Of a stretch of 39,646 nucleotides of DNA, positions 17,921 through 25,643 are shown in pieces. Every line of letters begins with the position of its first letter. The stretch's first letter is position 1. The position numbers were made by a program, and so were the translations under genes. Source of the stretch: Phycisphaerales bacterium (GTDB lineage: Bacteria > Planctomycetota > Phycisphaerae > Sedimentisphaerales > Anaerobacaceae); contig CP070675.1 in assembly GCA_020352215.1 (NCBI GenBank), positions 2,630,076 through 2,669,721 on the forward strand, given 5' to 3'. The notes beneath the pieces are model-generated. The model saw only the letters and a program-made list of their open reading frames with translations. It was not told the origin of the DNA and ran no database searches.

Positions 17921-19681
17921 ATGCGAACGCAGAGCAGACGAGAGTTTATCAGGACGGTCGGGCTGGCGGCCGCCTCCGCAGAGATGCTGGCGGTGCTGCC
18001 TGGCGGTGACAGCATGGCCCAGGCACAGCGGGTCGGAAGGAAGAAGCCCAATGTGATTTTGGTGATTACCGACGACCAGGGTTACGGCGACCTTGGCTGC
18101 CACGGTAACCCGGTCATCAAGACGCCGAATCTGGACAAGCTCCACGGCGAGAGCGTCCGGCTGACGGATTTTCACGTGGATCCGACCTGCTCGCCGACGC
18201 GTTCGGCGCTGATGACCGGACACTATTCCACGCGGACGGGCGTCTGGCATACGATTATGGGCCGGTCGCTGCTGGGCCGGCATGAAGTGACGATGGCGGA
18301 CGTCTTTTCTGCCAACTCTTATCGCACGGGCATCTTCGGCAAGTGGCACTTGGGTGACAACTACCCGTATCGGCCTCAAGACCGCGGCTTCGACGAGGTG
18401 TTGATCCACGGCGGAGGCGGCGTTGGACAAGGGCCCGACTACTGGGCCAACGACTACTTTGACGACACCTACCTGCACAACGGTCGCCTGGAGAAGTTCG
18501 CGGGCTACTGCACGGACGTATGGTTTGACGGGGCGTTGAGATTCATCGAGGCCAACCGGGACCAGCCTTTCTTCTGCTACCTGACGACGAATGCACCGCA
18601 CGGCCCCTACAACGTCGCGGACAAGTACAGCAAGCCCTACAGGGACAAGGGCGTGCCGGACAGGCAAGCCAATTTCTACGGCATGATCACGAATATCGAC
18701 GAGAACATGGGCCGGTTGATGGAGCGGCTCAAGGCATGGGGCCTGGAAGAGAACACTGTCCTGATCTTTATGACCGACAACGGGACCTCCGGCGGCCATA
18801 GCGCCGGCATGCGCGGAAAGAAGGGCTCGGAGTATGAGGGCGGCCATCGCGTGCCGTTCTTCATCCGCTGGCCCGGCGGCGACTTGGCTGGCGGCAGGGA
18901 CGTAGAACGGCTCGCCGCCCACGTCGACGTGCTGCCGACGCTGATTGGTCTGTGCGGACTCGAGAGACCCGGGGGCGTGAAGTTTGACGGCGCCAGTCTT
19001 GTCCGGTTGCTCAGAGGCAGGGCCCGCAGGTGGCCCGACCGTACGCTGCTTGTTCACTCACAGCGTATCGAGCGTCCCGAAAAGTGGCGCAAAAGCGCGG
19101 TCATGACTGACCGCTGGCGGCTGATCAACGGCAAGGAGCTGTACGACATTAAAGCCGACCCCGCGCAGAAGAATGACGTTGCCGACGGTCATCCCGCTGT
19201 GGTTGGGCAGCTTCGCGAATCCTACGAGCGATGGTGGGCCGACCTATCAAAGGGCTTCGATGATTACTGCGAGATAGTAATTGGCTCCGGCAAGCAGAAT
19301 CCCACTCGGTTGATGTCCCACGACTGGCATAGTCCGAACCCGGCGTGGAGCCAGGGGGCCGTCCTCCGCGGCAGCAAGGCCAACGGTTTCTGGGCGGTTG
19401 AGGTCGAGCGGGATGGCACGTACGAGATAGCCCTGCGCCGCTGGCCCGTAGAAGTCAACAGGCCAATTACAGCGGCCATTTCCAAGGGCAGGGCCATCAG
19501 TGCGACAACTGCGCGGATCAAGATTGCCGATGCCGATGTGACCAAGCCGATCCCGGACGAAGCCGCGGAAGTGACATTCCGTGTGACACTGAAGGCCGGC
19601 AAGACGCGATTGCAGACGTGGTTTGCCGATGAGACGGGCGACTCTCGCGGGGCATACTACGCCTATGTGGAACGTTTGTAG
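17921..19681 (+). CDS. Tat-exported sulfatase (arylsulfatase A family)
   Basis: From the ATG at 17921 the 586-residue product starts with a twin-arginine signal (SRREFIRTVGLAAA). The sulfatase domain has metal-binding 'VITDDQGYGDLG' (Asp51, Asp52), and the Cys-type activation motif CSPTRSALMTG (Cys90), which formylglycine-generating enzyme would convert. It also has 'GKWHLG', 'TNAPHGPY' and 'FMTDNGTSGGH'. A short C-terminal beta domain of about 110 residues follows the usual end of the family ('NGFWAVEVERDGTYEIALRRWP'). It would remove sulfate esters from polysaccharides in the periplasm, which is a planctomycete hallmark. GAGAGGG about 8 bases upstream supports 17921 over the open frame from 17885. 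No maturase or partner glycoside hydrolase is adjacent, so the substrate is unknown. Confidence 0.93.
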   Translation: MRTQSRREFIRTVGLAAASAEMLAVLPGGDSMAQAQRVGRKKPNVILVITDDQGYGDLGCHGNPVIKTPNLDKLHGESVRLTDFHVDPTCSPTRSALMTGHYSTRTGVWHTIMGRSLLGRHEVTMADVFSANSYRTGIFGKWHLGDNYPYRPQDRGFDEVLIHGGGGVGQGPDYWANDYFDDTYLHNGRLEKFAGYCTDVWFDGALRFIEANRDQPFFCYLTTNAPHGPYNVADKYSKPYRDKGVPDRQANFYGMITNIDENMGRLMERLKAWGLEENTVLIFMTDNGTSGGHSAGMRGKKGSEYEGGHRVPFFIRWPGGDLAGGRDVERLAAHVDVLPTLIGLCGLERPGGVKFDGASLVRLLRGRARRWPDRTLLVHSQRIERPEKWRKSAVMTDRWRLINGKELYDIKADPAQKNDVADGHPAVVGQLRESYERWWADLSKGFDDYCEIVIGSGKQNPTRLMSHDWHSPNPAWSQGAVLRGSKANGFWAVEVERDGTYEIALRRWPVEVNRPITAAISKGRAISATTARIKIADADVTKPIPDEAAEVTFRVTLKAGKTRLQTWFADETGDSRGAYYAYVERL

Positions 19682-19844
19682 ACCGTGCCCAGCTGGGGCT
19701 CGAATCTGTCGTATTCCCGGAGGCAGGCATTCGACCTCGAAGCAATGCGGTTGCAGAGTTGCTTATCAGTTAGAGAGAGTGGAAAACAGCAGCGAGTTCT
19801 GGTAGCATTATGGCTGAACCAAAAATCCGTTAGAGGAGACTCCG

Positions 19845-20378
19845 GTGGTGAATAAGGCAGCAGACAACGGAAGCGCGGACGAGGCACCCCAGGACGATGC
19901 GGGCGTTCTTCGAGCGAAAGACATCATGCCGCCATACGGCAACAAGCTTGAACAAGGCCCGAAGAAACGCCGAGCCAAGGCCGCCAAGAAGGCGACTTCA
20001 TCGTCCAGAAAGAAGCGCAAACAGCCCGCCGCCGACGCGATCGAACAGCTTGGCGCGCAAGAACCGGCGTCCGGGCGCAACGCGCCTGCCGCGAGCCCGA
20101 AGACAAAGCGGCGGACAGCCGAGGTGCCGAGCTTCGACCTGGCCGAGAAGATTATGGCCGAGCAGCGCAGATCCACTGCGACAACGAGGAGGGGCCCCGG
20201 CAGGAAAGTTCAGACTCCGAGCAAGCCGGCGAGGGACCGCGCAATGGACTATGCGATTGGGCAGCCGGTGCCGGTTGCCTTTGAGCAGTCGCTGATAATC
20301 GCCGAGATTGTCGCGCGGGATATCGAGAAGCTGTGCCGCAGAAATAGTAATCGGGGCGTTCAGGGGGCGGGATTCTAA
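19845..20378 (+). CDS. Basic, disordered protein with a conserved-looking C-terminal helix
   Basis: This 177-residue protein starts GTG-GTG-AAT, with GAGGAG (19833-19838) 6 bases upstream. Residues ~1-130 are low complexity: acidic and polar at first, then Lys/Arg/Ala/Pro-rich (for example 'KKRRAKAAKKATSSSRKKRK'), reminiscent of nucleic-acid-binding, histone H1-like tails. The last ~40 residues turn more ordered ('MDYAIGQPVPVAFEQSLIIAEIVARDIEKLCRR'), a probable helix. No enzyme motif is visible. A tiny frame (ATG 19809 to TAG, 7 codons) sits just before the ribosome-binding site and could be a leader peptide or chance. I do not recognise the family, and the DNA-binding idea is composition only. 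Confidence 0.6.
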   Translation: MVNKAADNGSADEAPQDDAGVLRAKDIMPPYGNKLEQGPKKRRAKAAKKATSSSRKKRKQPAADAIEQLGAQEPASGRNAPAASPKTKRRTAEVPSFDLAEKIMAEQRRSTATTRRGPGRKVQTPSKPARDRAMDYAIGQPVPVAFEQSLIIAEIVARDIEKLCRRNSNRGVQGAGF

Positions 20379-20537
20379 GAATGCAAAGCTCGGCTCGGCT
20401 GCGGAGCTGGTTCGTGCACGTTCGAGTTTGCGACACGCTCGCCGCCGCTTGCGGAACACGCCGACGGGAAAACGCATTTTATCGGTTATCTTGTTGCAAT
20501 TCGGCCGGGTAGGATGTAGATTATTGAGCAGTTGCTT

Positions 20538-20628
20538 GGAGAGGTGGCCGAGCGGCTTAAGGCAACGGTTTGCTAAACCGTCGTACGGGTATACGCCCGT
20601 ACCAGGGGTTCGAATCCCCTCCTCTCCG
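20538..20628 (+). tRNA. tRNA-Ser(GCU)
   Basis: A full cloverleaf can be drawn. The acceptor GGAGAGG (20538-20544) pairs with CCTCTCC (20621-20627), with discriminator G20628. The D-arm contains GCCGAGCGGC. The anticodon stem ACGGT/ACCGT encloses loop TTGCTAA with anticodon GCT (20572-20574). A long variable arm (around TACGGGTATACGCCCGTA) is typical of class II serine tRNAs. The T-arm AGGGG-TTCGAAT-CCCCT closes it. The total is 91 nt, and CCA is not encoded. It reads AGC/AGU codons. Confidence 0.97.
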
Positions 20629-21124
20629 TTCTGTTTTGCCATTGCCGGGGCCACCGCCGCCTCCTTGTTCACACCGACCTTCTCCTCAGCCTTCTTGACT
20701 CGTCTCGCAGTATCCATTGTTTTCGGCTCTCATACAGACCAATACGCGGCCTCAAGCATCATATGTTCATTTGACCATGATCCAAAAGAGCACTTGTCCG
20801 AAGGATGGGAGATCGTCGGTTCTATAGCCTCTGAACGGCCTTGCACGGCAAGATGGCGGGGGCTGGTACTGTGTGCTACGCCGGTGCTACCGGGTTTCTT
20901 AGCAGGTGTTGTGCCCCGGCATCCGATAATCAGGTCATTGGTGAACTGGTTACGATGGTGTAACGAATTTGCTCTCACTTGTCGACACGTCGACCCAATT
21001 TCGCTTGACATAGTCACCACAAAATGGTACACTACTGCTCTACTGAAAGGGGACACGGATTCCAGGCTGGACGCCTTGTATGGTGAAGGGATTTTGATTC
21101 ACTTCAGATTTAGGGGGTGTCGTG
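20629..21124. other. Intergenic region between tRNA-Ser and the first PEP-CTERM gene
   Basis: There is no supportable gene. Long frames on both strands here run through the tRNA and are artefacts. The right end holds a near-palindrome GTCGACACGTCGAC (20981-20994), a possible operator, and just after it a good promoter (21005-21033). Confidence 0.4.
21005..21033 (+). promoter_or_regulatory. Sigma-70-type promoter of the first PEP-CTERM gene
   Basis: TTGACA (21005-21010) is followed after exactly 17 bases by TACACT (21028-21033). The start of transcription would be near 21040, about 85 bases before the ATG at 21125. The near-palindrome GTCGACACGTCGAC ends 10 bases upstream of the -35 box and is well placed to bind a regulator. 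Confidence 0.6.
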
Positions 21125-21790
21125 ATGAAGAGACTGATTACATTGTGTGCAGCAGCGGGTTTGTTCTTGACATGTGCCAGTGCGAGTTGGGCCGATGTCA
21201 TCTTCTCGGATAATTTCGATGCCGAGAATGGCGGCGGATTTGCCCTGAACTATGACGCGTTTGCTCAATGGTCGCTGGTCGATCCCACCGTGGATCTAAT
21301 CGGCAACGGAGACTATGACTGGTATCCTGGCCATGGTCTGTATGTGGATATGGACGGATCATCGCTGGATGCCGGAAAGATAACGTCAATGCGCATCCCT
21401 GCTGATCCGGGTCTTTACACCCTGAAGTTTTCGCTTGCCGGGTGCTACTGGGATCCCGCCAAATACGGGCACGAAGCGCTGGACATGGTCACGGTCGAGG
21501 TTAATGGTTCAACTGCCGGTAGCCTCACAGCCGGGAATGTGCTGTTTAGCGAAACGTACAGCTTGCCGTGGGACCAGGGCTTCACTGCTTATTCAGTGGA
21601 CTTCTCTGTCCCGGACACATCATCACATTTGACAGTGAGCTTCGAAGGCTTTGCCAAAGACGGTGGAGACAACATCGGCATGCTTGTTGATGACGTCGCC
21701 ATCGCCGCCGTTCCTGCTCCAGGTGCGGTCTTGCTCGGCAGTATCGGTGTAAGCCTTGTCGGCTGGCTGCGCAGACGCAGAATGCTGTGA
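21125..21790 (+). CDS. Secreted PEP-CTERM-type protein 1
   Basis: This 221-residue protein has a signal peptide (KRLITLCAAAGLFLTCASASWA), a beta-rich ectodomain of the 'choice-of-anchor C'/DUF642-like kind ('FSDNFDAENGG', 'SMRIPADPGLYTLKFSLAGCYW', 'VDFSVPDTSSHLTVSFEG', 'GMLVDDVAI'), and a C-terminal sorting tail. The tail has PAPG, a helix 'AVLLGSIGVSLVGWL' and RRRRML. Such tails are cut and attached by exosortase-type enzymes, placing the protein on the cell surface. No exosortase is in the window. The ATG at 21125 follows a GGGGG run by about 7 bases; GTG 21122 is also in frame. The 3' flank carries GAGTTTCAACAGGGCTGT, shared with its paralogues. Confidence 0.85.
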   Translation: MKRLITLCAAAGLFLTCASASWADVIFSDNFDAENGGGFALNYDAFAQWSLVDPTVDLIGNGDYDWYPGHGLYVDMDGSSLDAGKITSMRIPADPGLYTLKFSLAGCYWDPAKYGHEALDMVTVEVNGSTAGSLTAGNVLFSETYSLPWDQGFTAYSVDFSVPDTSSHLTVSFEGFAKDGGDNIGMLVDDVAIAAVPAPGAVLLGSIGVSLVGWLRRRRML

Positions 21791-21880
21791 CGGTGTCGGC
21801 CGAACAGAGTTTCAACAGGGCTGTCAGCATCGCTTGAGGGTGATACTTGGGCGAGACGCTAAAGCAGGGAGGCGGCGACG

Positions 21881-23347
21881 ATGGTGGGCGCTGGCAGCAA
21901 TCCGCTCGGACGCGAGCAACGGGGTACGACTACTGTGGGGGTGATGTGCGTGCGAGGGAATCGGCGAAATCTGGAACGGAGAAAGACTGTACCGGCTGGG
22001 GCAAGTGGATATCGGTCAAGAGGAATTGCGATAATTTGGGTCGCGATTTTCCTGGTGCTGATGCTTGTATTTGTGGGCCTGGGCCTCGATGCGGCGAAAG
22101 TAGCTATCGTTGCCCACCAACTTCAAAATGCCGCGGACGCAGCCGCCCTTGCGGGCGCTCAACATGTGAAGTTTGACCAGTTGGCTGCGAGGCAGTTTGC
22201 CACGGTGATCGCGACCGGAAACAAGGCCGACAGTGTGCCTGTTACAGTCCTCGATAATCCCAGCAACCATCCCGACGGCGACGTTGTCCTCGGCCGGTAC
22301 TTCAGACAGACCGGGATATTCGAACCGAGTTTGGCCGCACCCAATGCCGTCAAGGTCGTCACCCGGCGAATTGAGGGTGGGCCGGATGGTCCCGTGCCTC
22401 TTGCCTTTGGATCTATCGCCGACGTCAACAGCGTTGGCGCCTGGCGATATGCGATTGCAATTGGGCTGGGCTCGGGCGGCGCAGGCTTGATTGCGCTTGC
22501 TCCCGATGGCACGGGACTGAGAATCACCGGGAGCGTTCTGGTGGATGTGAATGACGGCGACATCCAGGTTAATTCAGAGCTTGAAGCACGCAAGTGGGCC
22601 GTACTCATTGACGGGGGCGCCTTTAATGCGAATGCCGATGAGCTAAACGTGTGTGGCCTGGTTGACCCCGGCTTCGACTGGACGATGGTCGACTTTCCGG
22701 TAAACCAGCACGCGCTGGCGATTCCGGACCCGCTTGGCCATCTCGAACAGCCTGCCCCACCCGTGCCGCCTCTGACCAGCTGGGGAACGGAGACCGTCAT
22801 ATACGACCCCAACACGATGGTGGGCCCGCAGGTGCTGCAGCCCGGATATTATCCGGGAGGCTTCAACCTGACCGGTGGCACCTGGGTTCTGGAGCCCGGA
22901 CTCTACGCGGTAGGTGGCGGAAGTAGCGGCGGTGGTAATCCACCGGGCTTGGTGATCAAGGGCACGACCACTTTCACCGGTGACAACGTGCAATTTTTCG
23001 TAACGGCGTCAGATAACGGGGTGTATGGCAAGGTCGACATCTCGGGTACTCCCGTTCTCCACATAACGCCGCCCGGTCATCCCGACACAGTGAACGGGGT
23101 GCCGGGCGTGAGCATATGGCAAGACCGCAACAACACTACGGAGGCTCGCATCATCGGTACAAGCGACTTTGACCTACAGGGTACGCTCTATTTTCCGAAT
23201 TGTCCCGTCGAGCTCGGCGGAGACGGTTTTGAGGCGGGCAACCAGCTCATTACACATACAGTCTGGATTCACGGCAACGGACGAATTGGTATCAACTTTG
23301 ATGGGCGCAACGAGAACCGCAGCTACAGGTCCATGCTCGTGGAGTAA
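21881..23347 (+). CDS. TadG-like secreted/pilus-assembly protein with beta-rich C-terminal region
   Basis: This 488-residue protein has a strong Shine-Dalgarno (GGAGG, 21868-21872) 8 bases before the ATG. Residues ~45-100 match the N-terminal segment of Flp-pilus TadG-like proteins: Arg/Gly, then a single membrane helix 'IAIIWVAIFLVLMLVFVGLGLDAAKVA', then 'HQLQNAADAAALAGAQHV', where Ala-rich 'qLQnAADAAALAGA' is the signature. The rest (about 100-488) is Gly/Val/Thr-rich and beta-like, with repeated strands ('GLRITGSVLVDVNDGDIQVN', 'VLQPGYYPGGFNLTGGTWVL', 'GLVIKGTTTFTGDNVQFFV') and few Cys. No other tad genes are nearby. It probably is a membrane-anchored surface protein. Its place inside a PEP-CTERM gene group is unusual. 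Confidence 0.72.
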   Translation: MVGAGSNPLGREQRGTTTVGVMCVRGNRRNLERRKTVPAGASGYRSRGIAIIWVAIFLVLMLVFVGLGLDAAKVAIVAHQLQNAADAAALAGAQHVKFDQLAARQFATVIATGNKADSVPVTVLDNPSNHPDGDVVLGRYFRQTGIFEPSLAAPNAVKVVTRRIEGGPDGPVPLAFGSIADVNSVGAWRYAIAIGLGSGGAGLIALAPDGTGLRITGSVLVDVNDGDIQVNSELEARKWAVLIDGGAFNANADELNVCGLVDPGFDWTMVDFPVNQHALAIPDPLGHLEQPAPPVPPLTSWGTETVIYDPNTMVGPQVLQPGYYPGGFNLTGGTWVLEPGLYAVGGGSSGGGNPPGLVIKGTTTFTGDNVQFFVTASDNGVYGKVDISGTPVLHITPPGHPDTVNGVPGVSIWQDRNNTTEARIIGTSDFDLQGTLYFPNCPVELGGDGFEAGNQLITHTVWIHGNGRIGINFDGRNENRSYRSMLVE

Positions 23348-23394
23348 TGTCATTCAAACCGTTGCGGTGGGTTTCGGTGGCAAAGCCTTTTCTG

Positions 23395-23423
23395 TTGACA
23401 TGGTGCCCTTTGTGAGGGATAAT
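23395..23423 (+). promoter_or_regulatory. Strong sigma-70-type promoter with a long downstream leader
   Basis: TTGACA (23395-23400), a 17-base spacer, and GATAAT (23418-23423) give one of the best promoter matches in the window. The next gene starts at 23737, so the transcript would carry a ~305-nt 5' leader. It begins right after the TadG-like gene's stop. Confidence 0.6.
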
Positions 23424-23736
23424 AGTTGTTGTTGGATTATTCATCCGGAAGGTAAGATCAACCACGTTACGGCTGGCCTCTCATGGGAGGAGGAACCTTA
23501 CCAATAGATGCTGGCTGGGCCGTCAGGCATGCAAACGCACTGTGCGTGTACACTCTATCACCAGGTGCACATGCTTCGGCCCAATATCACTTAGAGAGGA
23601 GGTGACACTCGGCTCAAACAAAACAGTCCTTAACAAGTTAGGGACTCGGTGGTCAGCTGTCTGGAGAAAGCCAGTGAGAACGATAGTTCTGACCAAAAAA
23701 CTGAAACATGTTACAAGGGTTTGGAGGCAAATAGTC
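23424..23736 (+). other. Untranslated leader region before PEP-CTERM protein 2
   Basis: About 310 bases without a plausible gene lie between a strong promoter and the next ribosome-binding site. They contain several purine-rich Shine-Dalgarno-like runs (GGGAGGAGGAA at about 23485 and GAGAGGAGG near 23593) that are not followed by a convincing frame. It may hold a regulatory RNA structure, but I could match it to no known riboswitch. Confidence 0.3.
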
Positions 23737-24384
23737 ATGAAGAAAAGATATTGTCTTGTTGTAGCTTGTGGAATTCTGTGTCTTGTTGGAACCTCGTGGG
23801 CGGCCCCCATCAAATCATACGTTCCCGTTCTGACGGGAGGGCCTGTCATTGATTTCGAGGGTCTGGCCGAAGGCACTTTAATCTCAACTCAGTATCCCGG
23901 CGTGACCTTCGGACAACATGACGGCGGAACGCCCATGATTGACAACAGTCCGATGCTCTACGGATACGCACCCAGCTCGGGAGTCAGCGTTCTCACCGGA
24001 AGCACTACCGGTGGGGCTCCATACCCGACCGTGGCGGGCATTACGCTGACCTTTGATTCTCTGGTCGGTCGGGTGCAGGCGTTCTTCTCCGATACAGCGC
24101 CATTGGGAGACTACACGGTCGCCGCCTACGACACAGGGGATGCGCTCCTCGAAAGCTTAACGATCTTCGACGGCGACACACCACCTGGGCTGTATGTTGG
24201 TTTTATGCGACCCGTTGCAGACATTGCATGGATCCAAATTGGACCGAGCACGGTCCTGAACGACGCTTTTGCAATTGATGACGTTCAGTTCGGCCGGGCG
24301 GTGATTCCCGCTCCCGGGGCCATCCTGCTCGGCAGTATCGGCGTAAGCCTTGTAGGCTGGCTGCGACGCCGCAAAACTCTGTAG
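23737..24384 (+). CDS. Secreted PEP-CTERM-type protein 2
   Basis: This 215-residue protein has a signal peptide (MKKRYCLVVACGILCLVGTSWA). The ectodomain begins 'VIDFEGLAEGTLISTQYPGVTF', the common lectin-like opening of many PEP-CTERM proteins (DFE-l..Gt.i..qY.GvtF). Further strands follow ('GITLTFDSLVGRVQAFF', 'FAIDDVQFG'). The tail reads IPAPGAILLGSIGVSLVGW, then LRRRKTL. GGAGG at 23723-23727, 9 bases before the ATG, selects this start over the long open frame from 23542. Surface attachment by an exosortase elsewhere in the genome is inferred. A hairpin with T-run follows the stop. Confidence 0.86.
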   Translation: MKKRYCLVVACGILCLVGTSWAAPIKSYVPVLTGGPVIDFEGLAEGTLISTQYPGVTFGQHDGGTPMIDNSPMLYGYAPSSGVSVLTGSTTGGAPYPTVAGITLTFDSLVGRVQAFFSDTAPLGDYTVAAYDTGDALLESLTIFDGDTPPGLYVGFMRPVADIAWIQIGPSTVLNDAFAIDDVQFGRAVIPAPGAILLGSIGVSLVGWLRRRKTL

Positions 24385-24411
24385 CAGAATCTACAAAACA
24401 AGAATTTGACC

Positions 24412-24449
24412 AGGGCTGTGGGTCCTCAGACTTGCAGCCCTTTGTTTTT
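24412..24449 (+). terminator. Rho-independent terminator after PEP-CTERM gene 2
   Basis: AGGGCTG (24412-24418) and CAGCCCT (24435-24441) form a 7-bp stem with a 16-base loop. It is followed by TTTGTTTTT. The left arm belongs to the AGGGCTGT motif seen downstream of sister genes. Confidence 0.7.
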
Positions 24450-24590
24450 GCCGCTCCCTGCGAGGGCAAACAAGCACCCTCCTTCAGAATTCTCCCACCA
24501 TCCTCAAGCCTTCAGGCGATATAACCTCCAGCGAGCTTGGCGGACTCATGCGCACTATCCGCCATGGAGTGTTTCGTCTTGCGATTCTGA

Positions 24591-24640
24591 GGCGATGGTT
24601 TGCAGAGCCGTTATTCGCCGGCTCGAATCCCGCCGGCAGT
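24591..24640 (+). pseudogene. tRNA-Cys(GCA)-like 3' fragment
   Basis: GGCGATGGT-TTGCAGA-GCCGT gives an anticodon stem (24595-24599 with 24607-24611, two G-U pairs) and a loop with anticodon GCA (24602-24604). It is followed by a T-arm-like GCCGGCTCGAATCCCGC. The bases upstream do not form a matching D-arm or acceptor strand, and the T-stem has a mismatch, so no full cloverleaf exists. It resembles the 3' half of a cysteine tRNA gene, as is left when elements integrate at tRNA genes. Confidence 0.45.
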
Positions 24641-24743
24641 AGTCAAAAACGCGCGCTCGCCGCAGGCACCCGCCGCCCTCCGCCAAAACCCATCATTAGC
24701 AACCACAACTTTTCGAAAAATGTACTCCCTATGGGGCAGGCGC

Positions 24744-24777
24744 ACACCTTTAATTCCCCCCGGACACCTTTAATTCC
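24744..24777. repeat. Direct repeat ACACCTTTAATTCC x2
   Basis: Two identical 14-base copies (24744-24757 and 24764-24777), 20 bases apart, sit in the non-coding block. Origin is unknown, but dispersed planctomycete repeats often have such short doublets. Confidence 0.7.
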
Positions 24778-25002
24778 TTATTAACGGCATATCTCACGGG
24801 GCAATTCCGCGGTAAGCTGCTGAAAATAAAAGATTTAGCTTTACAACCGGCCTGCCGTGCTGTAGAATGCGCGTAGAATGAATGGTGAAAGGATAGGAGA
24901 CAGAAGGCAGGAGGCCGAAGCAAGGAGACAGAAGCTGCGAGATACGCGATGCGCAACACGCAACACGCGAGCGATCGGGCGGACAATTCTTGGGGGGATT
25001 TG

Positions 25003-25320
25003 AAAAAACAAAGCCAATTTCCGAGATGCCCAAATGGGCGCAAACGGAGTCCTATCAAAGGATTACGAGGATAAAATGGGCCTTGGAGCCCGGAAAAAAC
25101 AAAGCCAATTCAAAGCAAATCGCCGGCCCTCGGCCGGAAACTCGAAGCACCACATAGGGAGTCCTTAGGACGAAGCACAGAATCCTAGACAATTTTGCAA
25201 AACAAAGCCAATTTGAGCCTGCCCAAATGAACGCAAACGTTTTTGGAGGAAAGGATTATGAGAACAGGCCGCCCTTGGCGGGCCGGAAAAACAAAGCCAA
25301 TTCAAAGCATGTCCTGAGGG
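25003..25320. repeat. ~193-bp tandem duplication with four copies of AAAACAAAGCCAATT
   Basis: The 15-base core occurs at 25005-25019, 25096-25110, 25199-25213 and 25288-25302. Copies 1 and 3 are each followed by GCCCAAATG..CGCAAACG. Copies 2 and 4 are each preceded by CCGGAAAA and followed by CAAAGCA. So the array is really two ~193-bp units, each with two cores. The spacing (91, 103 and 89 bases) and the diverged spacers do not fit CRISPR. Read in one frame the core encodes KTKPI, which is why short false proteins are predicted here. Confidence 0.8.
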
Positions 25321-25417
25321 TAGCCGAATGGGCCAATCGCCGGCCGTCCCACTGCCCGTCGGGTAAGGCAGAGAGTGCAGAATCACATCTTCTCCCGAGA
25401 ATGCGCAGAAACAACTC

Positions 25418-25447
25418 TTGACTTTCGTACCCGAAATGTGGTATGAT
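25418..25447 (+). promoter_or_regulatory. Sigma-70-type promoter of PEP-CTERM gene 3
   Basis: TTGACT (25418-25423), an 18-base spacer, and TATGAT (25442-25447). Transcription would start near 25454, leaving a ~190-nt leader before the ATG at 25644. Confidence 0.6.
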
Positions 25448-25643
25448 CCACGCATATTGAAGGAGGAGTGTTGGCAGCATCTCATTTTGCCTGTCGAGCT
25501 CGCCCCCGGAGGATGGACCGAATTGCTATGGAGGGCAACGCGACCAAGGGCGCACCGCAACAGCGGTTCCGTGCTGCGCACTTGGGCTGGCGACGTCAAC
25601 AGAGACTGCTTTTTCACAACAACGCGAATGGAAAGGAGAAAGG

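Larger units (their letters stand above)
24385..25643. other. 1.26 kb non-coding block inside the PEP-CTERM island
   Basis: No supportable gene is present. The block holds, in order: a terminator (24412-24449), a tRNA-Cys-like 3' fragment (~24591-24640), two copies of ACACCTTTAATTCC (24744-24777), a low-complexity purine/GC stretch with short repeats such as CAACACGCAACACGCGA (~24950-24972), and a ~193-bp tandem duplication (25003-25320). The promoter of the next gene (25418-25447) ends it. The mix of repeats and tRNA debris suggests a site of past insertion. Confidence 0.5.

Noticed and set aside
17903..19057. 384-residue minus-strand frame
   Set aside because: Shadow of the sulfatase gene, no motifs.
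19998..20717. 239-residue minus-strand frame containing 'EEGIRTPGTGVYPYDGLANRC'
   Set aside because: It reads the tRNA-Ser gene backwards. 'EGIRTPG' is a well-known false protein signature of antisense tRNA-Ser.
20308..21213. 301-residue plus-strand frame
   Set aside because: It runs through the tRNA and overlaps two real genes. No domain is visible.
23424..23736. Cyclic-di-GMP or other known riboswitch
   Set aside because: Conserved core motifs of the classes I know were not found.
24591..24640. Intact tRNA-Cys
   Set aside because: No matching acceptor or D-arm upstream and a mismatch in the T-stem, so reported as a fragment only.
24750..25058. 102-residue minus-strand frame
   Set aside because: Made of repeat sequence and low-complexity intergenic DNA.
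25003..25320. CRISPR array
   Set aside because: Only four 15-base cores with 89-103-base periods and related, not unique, spacers; no cas genes.
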